DNA of 64,000 nt, from assembly GCF_002813325.1 (NCBI RefSeq), contig NZ_PHUG01000001.1:5146001-5210000 (forward strand), in the 5' to 3' direction. Within the stretch, counting starts at the first letter, position 1; each line of letters opens with the position of its first letter. Shown here piece by piece: positions 26,386-34,096 of this stretch. The DNA is from Janthinobacterium sp. 64. GTDB taxonomy: Bacteria; Pseudomonadota; Gammaproteobacteria; Burkholderiales; Burkholderiaceae_D. The notes beneath the pieces were generated by a model. It worked only from the letters and a program-made list of their open reading frames with translations, was not told where the DNA came from and ran no database searches. A program made the position numbers and the translations under genes.

Positions 26386-27159
26386 CTACTTACGAGGGTA
26401 TAGACCTGGATGCTTCGGCAAGGCGTCAATCTGACCATCTCTGTCGTAAACGCCCAACTCACCAGTCTTTAAAATTACGTAGTAGTCTCCGGAACTGCTT
26501 TCTTTGCGATAGTAACGTCCTTGTGTGCCTTTGCGCAGCGGCTCGCCGGTGGCGCCGCTGGAGCAATACTTACTCCGGTAGACCTTGTAAATTTTGCCGC
26601 CGACATCTTCCAGACTTGTCGTCAGCCCGTTCATGCCATCCACCCAAGTGCCGAGAATCTTGCGTTGCGATAGCGGTGGCAACTTTGGGTCACTGCCATA
26701 TGACTTCCCAGGTTCTTTACTAGGGTCGCATTCCGCGAGCTTGGCGGAGGCAGGCGCCAAGAGCATATTTTCTCGAATATCAATTACCGGCTTCATCTTT
26801 TCAGCATTGAGCCTGGCGACCCATGATGAGCTAATGGCACTGGCAGGCGATACATACAAGAATATGCGAACGTCTGTCACTGGGCTGCGTCTACACGCTT
26901 GCTGCGCATTCGCATATAGCTGGTTCAACGCCGTGCGGACTTGAACTTCGGACGGTGCAGGCTTCACATCAGTGAAAGCATAAGTTTGGGTAAGTGAAGA
27001 ACGGACCGGCGTGTCAACATCGTCCTGCGAAATCAAACGAACTGTACCGTCTGCGCTGGCTAGTTTCATCTCTTTGCCATTTGCTGGCATAGGAATACAG
27101 GCAGCGAGACTCGCCTGCGCCGTGGAAAATGCCAAAAATGCAAATATAATGCGCTTCAT
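26386..27159 (-). CDS. Exported hypothetical protein, 257 aa
   Basis: ATG 27159 opens a Sec signal peptide, MKRIIFAFLAFSTAQASLA, with cleavage expected after ASLA before ACIPMP. The mature part is soluble, with a conserved-looking middle (ILGTWVDGMNGLTTSLEDVG and KIYKVYRSKYCSSG) that resembles a small beta-barrel domain repeated in lipocalin-like exported proteins. GC is intermediate. No operon partner. Function unknown; it is one of three exported cargo proteins of the island. Confidence 0.65.
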   Translation of the reverse strand: MKRIIFAFLAFSTAQASLAACIPMPANGKEMKLASADGTVRLISQDDVDTPVRSSLTQTYAFTDVKPAPSEVQVRTALNQLYANAQQACRRSPVTDVRIFLYVSPASAISSSWVARLNAEKMKPVIDIRENMLLAPASAKLAECDPSKEPGKSYGSDPKLPPLSQRKILGTWVDGMNGLTTSLEDVGGKIYKVYRSKYCSSGATGEPLRKGTQGRYYRKESSSGDYYVILKTGELGVYDRDGQIDALPKHPGLYPRK

Positions 27160-27868
27160 ATTCTCCTATCGCTTATTGCCAAGAGTGGCCCATCAGTATC
27201 TCATCGTAAGCACCAGGCCAGATAGTATTTTTTGCAAAATTGATAATTCATAGCGCGAATTCTTAGTGCATTGGAATCCTGATTTGAATCGATGAGATTA
27301 CTTGACGCTTGGGAGAGAGTGCGCTCGGCGCGGTGCCGGCGGCAATCATTGCAGCTCGGCGTGGTTGCTTATGCAAGGGGGCAGCCCCACCCGCTCGAAA
27401 TCGTTGGCGCTGCTCGTCCGTGTCATTGCGTGCTGCTCGTGCTGCTGGGCCAGGTCGGCAATACCGCATGCTCTCCTAACAAGGCGACCTTTGATGCTGG
27501 CCGCGCCCTGGATATGCGCTGGCTGCTGGCGCTGCTCGATGCCCGGCGCCGCTGGCTTGGCGGAGGCGCTGAACTGCTCACCCTGGATTGGGCTCAAGCC
27601 GGTAACGATAACGCCGTCCCGCTGGACGCACGCCTCGCGGCGCGTCGAACGACTGCCCAGTCATCGTAACTGGTTCCGCCGAGCCGCCGCTAGCGGAAAC
27701 GCGTTCCGATGGAACTGCGCAGCTCAACAGACCGCATTCGCCCCCGGACTTCCAATGAATCGGCCGATAAAAAATATTTTCAATGCATATAAAAAATTCG
27801 CTCCCATGTGCCTATACCAAAGGTAGGCGCCTCATGCGCTCCGAAAACAATTCCCAAAGGACAAAATT
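27160..27868. other. GC-rich gap (block C) without a supportable gene
   Basis: About 700 bases. Frames on the plus strand from 27292 have high GC but no ribosome site and no domain. Inverted repeats are much fewer than in blocks A and B. Bases 27740-27830 turn AT-rich, in front of the next gene. Confidence 0.45.
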
Positions 27869-28225
27869 ATGCTGACAACCTCCGACGTGTCGAACCTCGT
27901 TAAACTCGAAACTGAATACAACGCTGCAGTTGAAAACCTTAGTGCTGCAAGAGAAACGGCAAACTCGGCCGACTTCCGTTTTCGCACAACATTGGAGGTG
28001 TGTGAGCACGCCATCAATTTGCAGCGTGCATTGGAGAAGAATAGGCTTCTTGAAAGTGAAGAGGCTTATACCCCTGTTTACCGTGTGCTGATGATTATGC
28101 AGCGGGAGACAGAAGCCTCGCACCGGCACGCTGACGCGGCATATCAAAATGCCCATAAAGCCGCAAAGAAGTGTTTTCACGCGCTCGAGGAAGCCCGAAA
28201 ATCTGCAACCTTCGGTGCGCCGTAA
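27869..28225 (+). CDS. Coiled-coil hypothetical protein, 118 aa
   Basis: ATG 27869 is preceded by AAAGGA seven bases upstream, a good ribosome site. The product (MLTTSDVSNLVKLETEYNAA...) is almost wholly helical with Glu/Ala/Lys heptads through ENLSAARETANSADFRF and EASHRHADAAYQNAHKAAKK, so a coiled coil or helical bundle is likely. The opposite-strand frame of 185 codons is a shadow. No function recognised. Confidence 0.65.
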   Translation: MLTTSDVSNLVKLETEYNAAVENLSAARETANSADFRFRTTLEVCEHAINLQRALEKNRLLESEEAYTPVYRVLMIMQRETEASHRHADAAYQNAHKAAKKCFHALEEARKSATFGAP

Positions 28226-28449
28226 ACTCAGTAAGGCTCCGATGAAATCATGTTGAAGGATATTTAATAATTTGATGAGGGGCGTGCTACCAGCATGTCC
28301 CTCATATTTTCTCGCGCCCGTCGCCACTCCCTTTGATGCATCCCACTGCATCGGACGAGGACAAGTCATGGGTTTAGTGGTGAAACTGAGGGCCGTCGAT
28401 GTGCAAAAGTGTCATGGCGCTATGGAGGCTTTGAGCGCCGCCAGTGCAT

Positions 28450-28995
28450 TTATTTTTCTGGAAACCGAATGTACTTCGGAGGGACGTTCGGAATCAACCA
28501 CACGCCGTTGTCCGAGCACCTGAATCGGTACCCGTCACGGAGCAGTGGAAATGTTTCCACGAGGAGCACGACCGGCGTACCCCGACGCGCACCTACCTCT
28601 GATGCAGTTTGTTTCGTTGCAGACAGATGTACGTCTCGCCGCGTGCCTGGCAGCAGACCCTGCCGGCGAATCGATGCGATAAACTTTTGTACCGTACCGT
28701 GAAATAGCACCGGAGGCGGGGTTTTGACTGGAAGCTTCAGGTCAACATCAAGAGAGTGCCCTTGTGCCGCGCGGATACGCGTTCGGTCCTCACTCAACGA
28801 AAATCTCTGCTTATCGTTTTCGTCCACTATTTGCGTCAGCTCGTCTTGACTAATTGCGACGCCGGCACCCGCTGATTTCAAGAGCAGCTCAGCAACGTCA
28901 ACCCATCCACGTTTATCGATTTCAAGGCCGATAGCGTCCGGCCGGTGCCGAAGCCAACGAGACAAAAATTTGCTTTTCTGTTCCAAAGTTGTCAT
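28450..28995 (-). CDS. kptA: RNA 2'-phosphotransferase KptA/Tpt1
   Basis: 181 aa from ATG 28995. The family beginning is clear (KFLSRWLRHRPDAIGLEIDK, GWVDVAELL), followed by VLFHGTVQKFIASIRRQGL, DVHLSATKQTASEVGARRG and VVLLVE. The conserved catalytic Arg-His-Arg-Arg set maps to RWLRHRP, FHGT and the RRQG/GARRG regions. The enzyme removes an internal RNA 2'-phosphate with NAD+, giving ADP-ribose 1'',2''-cyclic phosphate and nicotinamide. Two HAD phosphatase genes lie upstream on the same strand, which suggests an RNA-repair context. No RNA ligase gene was found nearby. Confidence 0.9.
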   Translation of the reverse strand: MTTLEQKSKFLSRWLRHRPDAIGLEIDKRGWVDVAELLLKSAGAGVAISQDELTQIVDENDKQRFSLSEDRTRIRAAQGHSLDVDLKLPVKTPPPVLFHGTVQKFIASIRRQGLLPGTRRDVHLSATKQTASEVGARRGTPVVLLVETFPLLRDGYRFRCSDNGVWLIPNVPPKYIRFPEK

Positions 28996-29111
28996 TTACT
29001 TTCTCGCTTTCAATTCATAACCGCGCCGTGCATTTTTCGGAATTCCTTGGCGCTGCCGCTGTTGCCGCCGGGCGAACAGTAGTCTGCGCAGCCGTTGGCA
29101 TCAGCTCAGCC

Positions 29112-29235
29112 GACCGTACACAACGAACTGAGACGCAAGGGCGTGATATTCGAACTGACGTGGCAGGAGTACCAGGCCGTGCTACCGGACGGCTACCTGC
29201 CTTCGAATCAGGGACACCCACATTACAGCGATAAT
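29112..29235 (+). pseudogene. Remnant resembling IS21-family IstA transposase
   Basis: The plus-strand frame reads VHNELRRKGVIFELTWQEY then QAVLPDGYLPS, which recalls the N-terminal region of IstA (EL-RKGVT-LLW-EY---PDGY-YS). Only about 40 codons match before the similarity ends. It lies in the 250-base gap between kptA and the first HAD gene. Probably a scar of an old insertion sequence. Confidence 0.4.
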
Positions 29236-29245
29236 CTCGGCGGCG

Positions 29246-29767
29246 TTAGAACGAGGCTAAGACCTTGCGAATCGCGTGCTGCACACCGATGTCGCTCAGT
29301 CCAAGATGGTCTTCCGTTTTAATGAGATGGTCTATGCACCACGCTGGCCAGCCTCGGTCATCATTATCAATCGCGAACCACTTTGTTGGCTTGCGGCGCT
29401 CGACGTCGCGCCACACCTGCAGGCCTCTCGGCATCAGGTCGAAATCCAGCTTTTGGGTTACGCGATTGTCGAAGGTTGCACCAACCACTCTTGCCTGAAG
29501 TGCTGGGGAGAGCTGAGCCTTAGCAAACTCAAGACTTCGGGCGCGCACCCACGATGTACTGAGTACGATTTCAACTTCTGGGAATGGTTGTAGCAGCCGT
29601 TCCAAAATCGGTGCCCATTCGAAAAGTTCGTGTCCGTGCGCCGTCATATGAATCCCACGGCTGGAGCTTACGTAGACAGAGTCAAAATGCGTCACTCCGT
29701 CGAAGTCGCAATAGCAGACCCATAACGGCCCCCCAGGCACGTCGTCATCACTATTCAACAGTTGCAT
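29246..29767 (-). CDS. HAD phosphatase, SAK RNA-repair type (copy 1)
   Basis: 173 aa from ATG 29767, which has GGAGG six bases upstream; the frame to 29791 is not needed. HAD motifs: CDFDGV (motif I, nucleophile and acid Asp), VLSTSWVR (motif II Ser/Thr), RKPTKW with conserved Lys, and AIDNDDRGW (motif IV acidic pair). The layout fits the HAD subfamily found in modular RNA-repair proteins (HAD_SAK). It probably trims phosphate from RNA ends. Neighbours are kptA and a second HAD gene on the same strand. Confidence 0.72.
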   Translation of the reverse strand: MQLLNSDDDVPGGPLWVCYCDFDGVTHFDSVYVSSSRGIHMTAHGHELFEWAPILERLLQPFPEVEIVLSTSWVRARSLEFAKAQLSPALQARVVGATFDNRVTQKLDFDLMPRGLQVWRDVERRKPTKWFAIDNDDRGWPAWCIDHLIKTEDHLGLSDIGVQHAIRKVLASF

Positions 29768-30022
29768 TTCGTCCCTCCAGTAAGGCAACAAAAGTGGCGA
29801 ACGGCAAAGGCAACGCCCTTGGCCAACGGGACGGTGCCACCCTCTAAGAAAAACGCAACGCTACGGTAATGCTGCATAGCTCGTCCAAATCGAGATAGAG
29901 CACTGGGTTCATGACCGCCATAGACGTAGGAGTTCACGACACAGTAAGGACGCTCTGGCGTCCAAGGCGCACGCAGATGTAGGGAGGATTTGCAGTCAAA
30001 AGCTAGCCTAGACCGCTATCGG

Positions 30023-30550
30023 TTATGTCGTCCGTTGTGCTCGGAGAATTGCTACTGCACGCTCAAGTTGGACTTCTGTAAATCCCACCCATTCATCGCA
30101 GAATACGGTGTACGGCTCCAAGACCGAGTCGACCAGAGTGCGGCCGCTCGATAAATCGTCGAGGATGACGTACGTGAACGGTCGCGTGGCACCGTTTGTC
30201 CTCAACCACGCAGCGATATCTGTAACACGATATGAGCCTACCTCGGTTGCGCTCCGCCAGTTTGAATGTAACGACGCGGCGACGAAACCTAGCCCCCCTC
30301 GAATGAGCACCTCCTGTATTTCGTCGCGTGACAGATACGTCGACCAGGTCGAACTGATTACGTAACTAGGTTCGAACTCATCGTGAAGCCGCTCAAGGTT
30401 AGCCCTGAGCTCCTGATGAAATACGTTTGCCCAAAGTTCGGTTGCCAGATGCGGTTTGCCGGACCTGAGCGCTGCAAGAACCACTCCTGACGTGTAGTCA
30501 GGGTGGATAGCGATGACATCGTCAAAATCGAGAAATATCAGCGGTTTCAC
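30023..30550 (-). CDS. HAD phosphatase, SAK RNA-repair type (copy 2)
   Basis: 175 aa from ATG 30550. Motif I LDFDDVIAIHP begins at residue 7 and so has both catalytic aspartates; motif II is VISSTWSTYLS; motif IV is YVILDDLSS. The fold and length match the other HAD gene 255 bases downstream, but the two are not close copies, so this is not a recent duplication. With kptA it forms a three-gene group of likely RNA-end-processing enzymes. Confidence 0.72.
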   Translation of the reverse strand: MKPLIFLDFDDVIAIHPDYTSGVVLAALRSGKPHLATELWANVFHQELRANLERLHDEFEPSYVISSTWSTYLSRDEIQEVLIRGGLGFVAASLHSNWRSATEVGSYRVTDIAAWLRTNGATRPFTYVILDDLSSGRTLVDSVLEPYTVFCDEWVGFTEVQLERAVAILRAQRTT

Positions 30551-30646
30551 GGTGCTTCTTTGATTTGGTTTTTACTGTGCGTCATCGACAAAGCCGCTTC
30601 CAAATATCGCTCCGCCGATAGGGCAACCGCATGGCGCCTGAACCTG

Positions 30647-31798
30647 TTACTTCATCCGAGTGCTATTGTTCGTTGCGACCCGCGCTTTGAGTTCAGCAAT
30701 GCGCTGCGCTGCCGCGCTGCAATCAGCCGCAAACATTTTGCCCTGAGCATCAACCTGGTAGTACGGATAGCGGCTAGTGAAATACAGCGATGCATTGCTA
30801 CGGCACGCAGTATCCATAGTGAAGTCCATAACCAGGTAGCGACTCACGTACTCGTTAAGGCGAGGGGCGACTTTAGTGCCGGCAACAGTCCCCGATACTT
30901 TTTGCGCATCAGGCGTTTTAGTATCCCGGAGGGCCTGTAGGGTCATCGTCGCGCCGGGGTTAAACGTGCCGTTCGCCCATGTCCCGACACTGATGGGCAT
31001 GCCCGTGCCATCTACATTGGCCAACGCGTAGCTGCCCTGAGCCGCGGCCCCGGCAGCCTTCACCACCGCTGTGGCGGGCAGGTCCAGCATCACGCCGAGG
31101 TACTCCAGTCCGTTAAGGAGTTCCTGGCCCTGCAATGATTGGGCACCGTAATATGTCGTGTCGCTCTTGACTGACCCTTTCAGCACATTCAGGTATACCG
31201 ACTTGTCCTGCAGGAAAACGGCGTTTGCAACGTCCAGTTCAAGCAGGCGTTGCATGCCGTCGGAGAATGCGTTGGCCAGAGTCGCGCCTTTCCTTGCGCT
31301 CGCCGTCATCGCATTCGCGGCGATATCAGTTAGCGGACTAATTTTGAAGTTGTTGTACTCGGTTGTCACGAACGGCGTTATCAGTTCCAGCGAACCGCCG
31401 GGCTGGATTGTGTTGTCTGCAGCACGTGCTACTGTTCCGCCAACCGCCACAAGGCGTACCGGGCCCAAAGGGGCGGCGGTTGCTGTGATAGCGAACTGGC
31501 CGTTGACGTCCGCATTAGCCGGCGCGCCCAAGGCTGCCCCGGAGCTGCCATCCGCCTGCACGCTATACGCGGTCACGGAGGCGCCTACATATGCAGTCCC
31601 ACGAATAGTCGAAGTCGCGACGCCAGGCGCAGCGGTGCCGGTCAAAATGTTGATTATGGTCGTTGGCGCCGCCGTTACTGGCGGCGTCACCGTTGTTGGT
31701 AGCGCGGACGGGCCGGCATTGCTACTGGAACCCCCTCCGCCGCATCCAGCAATGATAAGCATGGCGGCGGTTGCTGAAATTTTTTGTATAGTTTTCAT
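30647..31798 (-). CDS. Lipoprotein of unknown function, 383 aa
   Basis: The frame opens at 31933, but MKTIQKISATAAMLIIAGCG at ATG 31798 is a typical lipoprotein signal with lipobox IIAGC; Cys19 would be lipidated. The next residues GGGGSSSN form a flexible linker, then a beta-rich domain (STIRGTAYVGASVTAYSVQ, AITATAAPLGPVRLVAVGG) like carboxypeptidase-regulatory/Ig-like folds, and a helical C-terminal part. It is likely attached to the outer membrane. GC is host-like. It has no recognisable link to the defence genes around it. Confidence 0.75.
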   Translation of the reverse strand: MKTIQKISATAAMLIIAGCGGGGSSSNAGPSALPTTVTPPVTAAPTTIINILTGTAAPGVATSTIRGTAYVGASVTAYSVQADGSSGAALGAPANADVNGQFAITATAAPLGPVRLVAVGGTVARAADNTIQPGGSLELITPFVTTEYNNFKISPLTDIAANAMTASARKGATLANAFSDGMQRLLELDVANAVFLQDKSVYLNVLKGSVKSDTTYYGAQSLQGQELLNGLEYLGVMLDLPATAVVKAAGAAAQGSYALANVDGTGMPISVGTWANGTFNPGATMTLQALRDTKTPDAQKVSGTVAGTKVAPRLNEYVSRYLVMDFTMDTACRSNASLYFTSRYPYYQVDAQGKMFAADCSAAAQRIAELKARVATNNSTRMK

Positions 31799-31905
31799 TT
31801 TTCTTAAGGATGGACAAGCGTAGGCCCTCGCGGGCAGATGTAAGACTTTTGTAGCTGAGGTCATCGGTGAAGAATTGTTTCGCTTAGGGCGGCTGCGTAC
31901 TTCGG

Positions 31906-32547
31906 CTAGCATCCATCTGGTTTCCAATCCCATTTACCACTAAAGGGGTCGTGGCAATACTGGGCTTGGAACCGCTGCGTGCAGCCATTTTCAAATGTAC
32001 GAACGCAGTCGCCGTTACTGCACTGGTAGGTAGACCGAACTGTTCGTCCCGGTGGCGGGCCGCAATTCGACTTTGCCTCTCGTTTCGGCGTACTTGGCTG
32101 GCTATACCCTGTCTCGTCCCACCAACTGGTGATATCAGTAGTTTGACAATCACCTAACTTTTTTTGCTCACATTGGCGAAATGCCCGGTCTACGGCATCC
32201 TGCTGTGTGTCGACGCCTGTGCTCATCGCACATCCTCCTACCCCGCACACCATCGCACCGCCGCCGAATCCCTTTTGCCGATGTATTACAGCGCACGTTG
32301 CCGCTTTCTTGGCAAGACCGCTTTCTTTTGCATAGGCTTTGCATCCTTTTACTGCAGCCAAGTCAGCCTCCTTTTGAGTTGCGTAACCCCACGCGGCGTA
32401 AATCGTGCCGTGCGGTATCCCGTCGACTTGCGCGATGGCCGTGTAGGCTTGACTGACCAGCGGGGTGAGGGCAGCCACTAATAGCAGCAGAAACCGCCAG
32501 CCCCTGCTAGCAAAGCCAAGCTGATGACTGCTTACCTCGCGTTCCAT
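31906..32547 (-). CDS. Exported DUF4189-like protein
   Basis: Start ATG 32547 is chosen because the following WRFLLLLVAALTPLVSQAYT is a signal peptide (cleavage near SQA-YT). The mature part has the DUF4189 pattern: AAWGYATQKEADLAAVKGC, CAVIHRQKGFGGG, and many cysteines (CGVGGCAMS, CEQKKLGDCQ) that may form disulfides. The C-terminal domain (STYQCSNGDCVRTFENGC) is a second Cys-rich module. Overlap with the preceding frame is avoided by this start. Likely periplasmic or secreted. Confidence 0.68.
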   Translation of the reverse strand: MEREVSSHQLGFASRGWRFLLLLVAALTPLVSQAYTAIAQVDGIPHGTIYAAWGYATQKEADLAAVKGCKAYAKESGLAKKAATCAVIHRQKGFGGGAMVCGVGGCAMSTGVDTQQDAVDRAFRQCEQKKLGDCQTTDITSWWDETGYSQPSTPKREAKSNCGPPPGRTVRSTYQCSNGDCVRTFENGCTQRFQAQYCHDPFSGKWDWKPDGC

Positions 32548-32603
32548 CCCGGCGTCCGCAAGATTTGCGGATGTGCAAAGAGAGTGAGCTCCGTCATGCC
32601 GTG

Positions 32604-33290
32604 TCATAGGCTCAACCTCGTTTTAGGTACTCGTCGTCGAAATTGCTTCGCTGCCAGCAGCACCTGCTCAAGTCTCTGCTCGTACTCTACGGCGCCACCA
32701 TGCGCCCCATCTGTCTCCAATATTTTTAACGGTGTCTGGTTGCCCAAGTCCGCGTGCTCGGTTGTGAAAAAACGAAACTTACGAACTCCGTCAATGCCAA
32801 GTAGTCCTTTTGAGACAGCGGCAAGACAGGCCGGGTCGTACTGCGATTCAGCAAAAAAAGCGGGGTAATAGTCATCGCCGAAAACACCGTCAACCCAGTG
32901 CGGCATCGTGAAGACTTTTCGTTCACGTACCAACTTGAGTAGGTGCGCTTCAGAGGTGCCGGTACGAAGGCACAGCTCAGTTGCGGTGATTAAGGTGCCA
33001 TCGTCAATTAATTCAGGTCCACGTCTCCCCATGGCGCGGTCGAGACGGAATTCAGTGGCATATATCTGGGTCCGGTTGTTTGCAAAGCACTCAGGCTGCG
33101 TAGTTACCCAATGCAGGTACTCGGTGATGCATGCCAAGTCTGACCGTGCCAGTCCTGTAGTCGCGGCCTTGAACGCGTTTGCCACCGCCTTGCTATCGGC
33201 GTCGGTACGGCCCGGGGGAAGGCCTGCACGGAATGCACCCACTGCTGCTGAAAAAATGCAGTAGGAAGAAAGGAATTGGGCTGAAGTCAT
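32604..33290 (-). CDS. Probable regulator with HTH and MbcA/ParS-like C-terminal domain
   Basis: 228 aa from ATG 33290 (MTSAQFLSSYCIF). The middle part TATELCLRTGTSEAHLLKLV with RERKVFTMPHW looks like a compact DNA-binding helix pair. The C-terminal PACLAAVSKGLLGIDG and LGNQTPLKILETDG recall the toxin-binding domain of Xre-MbcA-ParS antitoxins (LGGKTPLELL). No RES toxin gene is adjacent. It is divergent from a small XRE gene; the 216 bases between them should hold both promoters. Assignment is tentative. Confidence 0.5.
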   Translation of the reverse strand: MTSAQFLSSYCIFSAAVGAFRAGLPPGRTDADSKAVANAFKAATTGLARSDLACITEYLHWVTTQPECFANNRTQIYATEFRLDRAMGRRGPELIDDGTLITATELCLRTGTSEAHLLKLVRERKVFTMPHWVDGVFGDDYYPAFFAESQYDPACLAAVSKGLLGIDGVRKFRFFTTEHADLGNQTPLKILETDGAHGGAVEYEQRLEQVLLAAKQFRRRVPKTRLSL

Positions 33291-33506
33291 TTCGTAATTA
33301 AAAGTCGCGATGGTCAAAGCATCATGTGGATGCGTTCTGCTAGTAAATGAATAGGAACAAACCTGTCTTACCCATATTGAGGGCAGCAAAAACAGAAGAT
33401 AGAAATGACGCGGAAGCTAGCGGAAAGTGCGATTTGCCGCATTGTGAAATATTGTAACGTATACTTTATAGACCGAGCAAAGTATATAACTCATGCTACG
33501 ACTGTC

Positions 33507-33734
33507 ATGAGCAGCCATTACACAGTCAAAACAGCCCGAGAACGACTCGCTCGTAATCTAAAGGATTGGCGTGTAAAAAGAGGTATGAGCCAGGATGTTC
33601 TGGCGGAGCATTCGGGTCTGTCCCGAGTTTTTCTTTCTCGCATAGAGAGTGCGCTCGACACTGTTTCTCTCGACAATATCGAAAAAATCGCCGAAGTATT
33701 GAAGATTGATATCCTCGACTTGTTGCATCATTAG
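33507..33734 (+). CDS. Small XRE-family regulator, 75 aa
   Basis: ATG 33507 (MSSHYTVKTARERLARNLKD) is preferred to the upstream frame start at 33405. The whole protein is one HTH domain: KRGMSQDVLAEHSGLSRVFL and SRIESALDTVSLDNIEKIAE, with a conserved LDTVSLDNIEKIA tail like controller (C) proteins of restriction systems and phage repressors. No restriction genes lie next to it. It probably controls the divergent gene at 33290. Confidence 0.75.
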   Translation: MSSHYTVKTARERLARNLKDWRVKRGMSQDVLAEHSGLSRVFLSRIESALDTVSLDNIEKIAEVLKIDILDLLHH

Positions 33735-34096
33735 TGTTCCCGTGGAAGTGCCATTGACCGCTATGCCGTCATTGCAGTGGAACCTACAACAGCGGATTCG
33801 AGTTTTCGTGCCGGCTCCGGCAGGAGCTTAGCCGAGACGTGTCGGTCATCCCGCTTCGAAATTCCGAATGTCATCTGGGCTAGCCGCACCACCATCACAA
33901 CGACCGGCCAACGCTCATCACAATCCTGAACTCGTGCTCGACCTCCCCTCCCGGTCGCTGGCTGGCGCATCTTCTCCCGCTAAGCCTGCTCCGCTGCATA
34001 GTCCTTCAGATACTTGTTGCTGGCCGAGAAGAAGGTGCCCTCGATGGCGCGACGCACTCGCGTTGACGCTGCCCGCCTGGTTGTTGTGGGGACCCT
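33735..34096. other. Gap with a possible protein relic on the minus strand
   Basis: No intact gene. On the minus strand about 34000-34070 reads TRVRRAIEGTFFSASNKYL then KDYAAEQA before a TAG, which looks protein-like, but I cannot place the family. The remainder carries nothing supportable. Confidence 0.35.

Noticed and set aside
27812..28369. 185-codon minus-strand frame
   Set aside because: It is opposite the 118-aa coiled-coil gene, which has a good ribosome site; the reverse frame has no domain.
33980..34096. IS1595-type transposase relic on the minus strand
   Set aside because: EGTFFSASNKYLKDYAAEQA resembles the C-terminal end of such transposases only loosely; kept as an unassigned relic.
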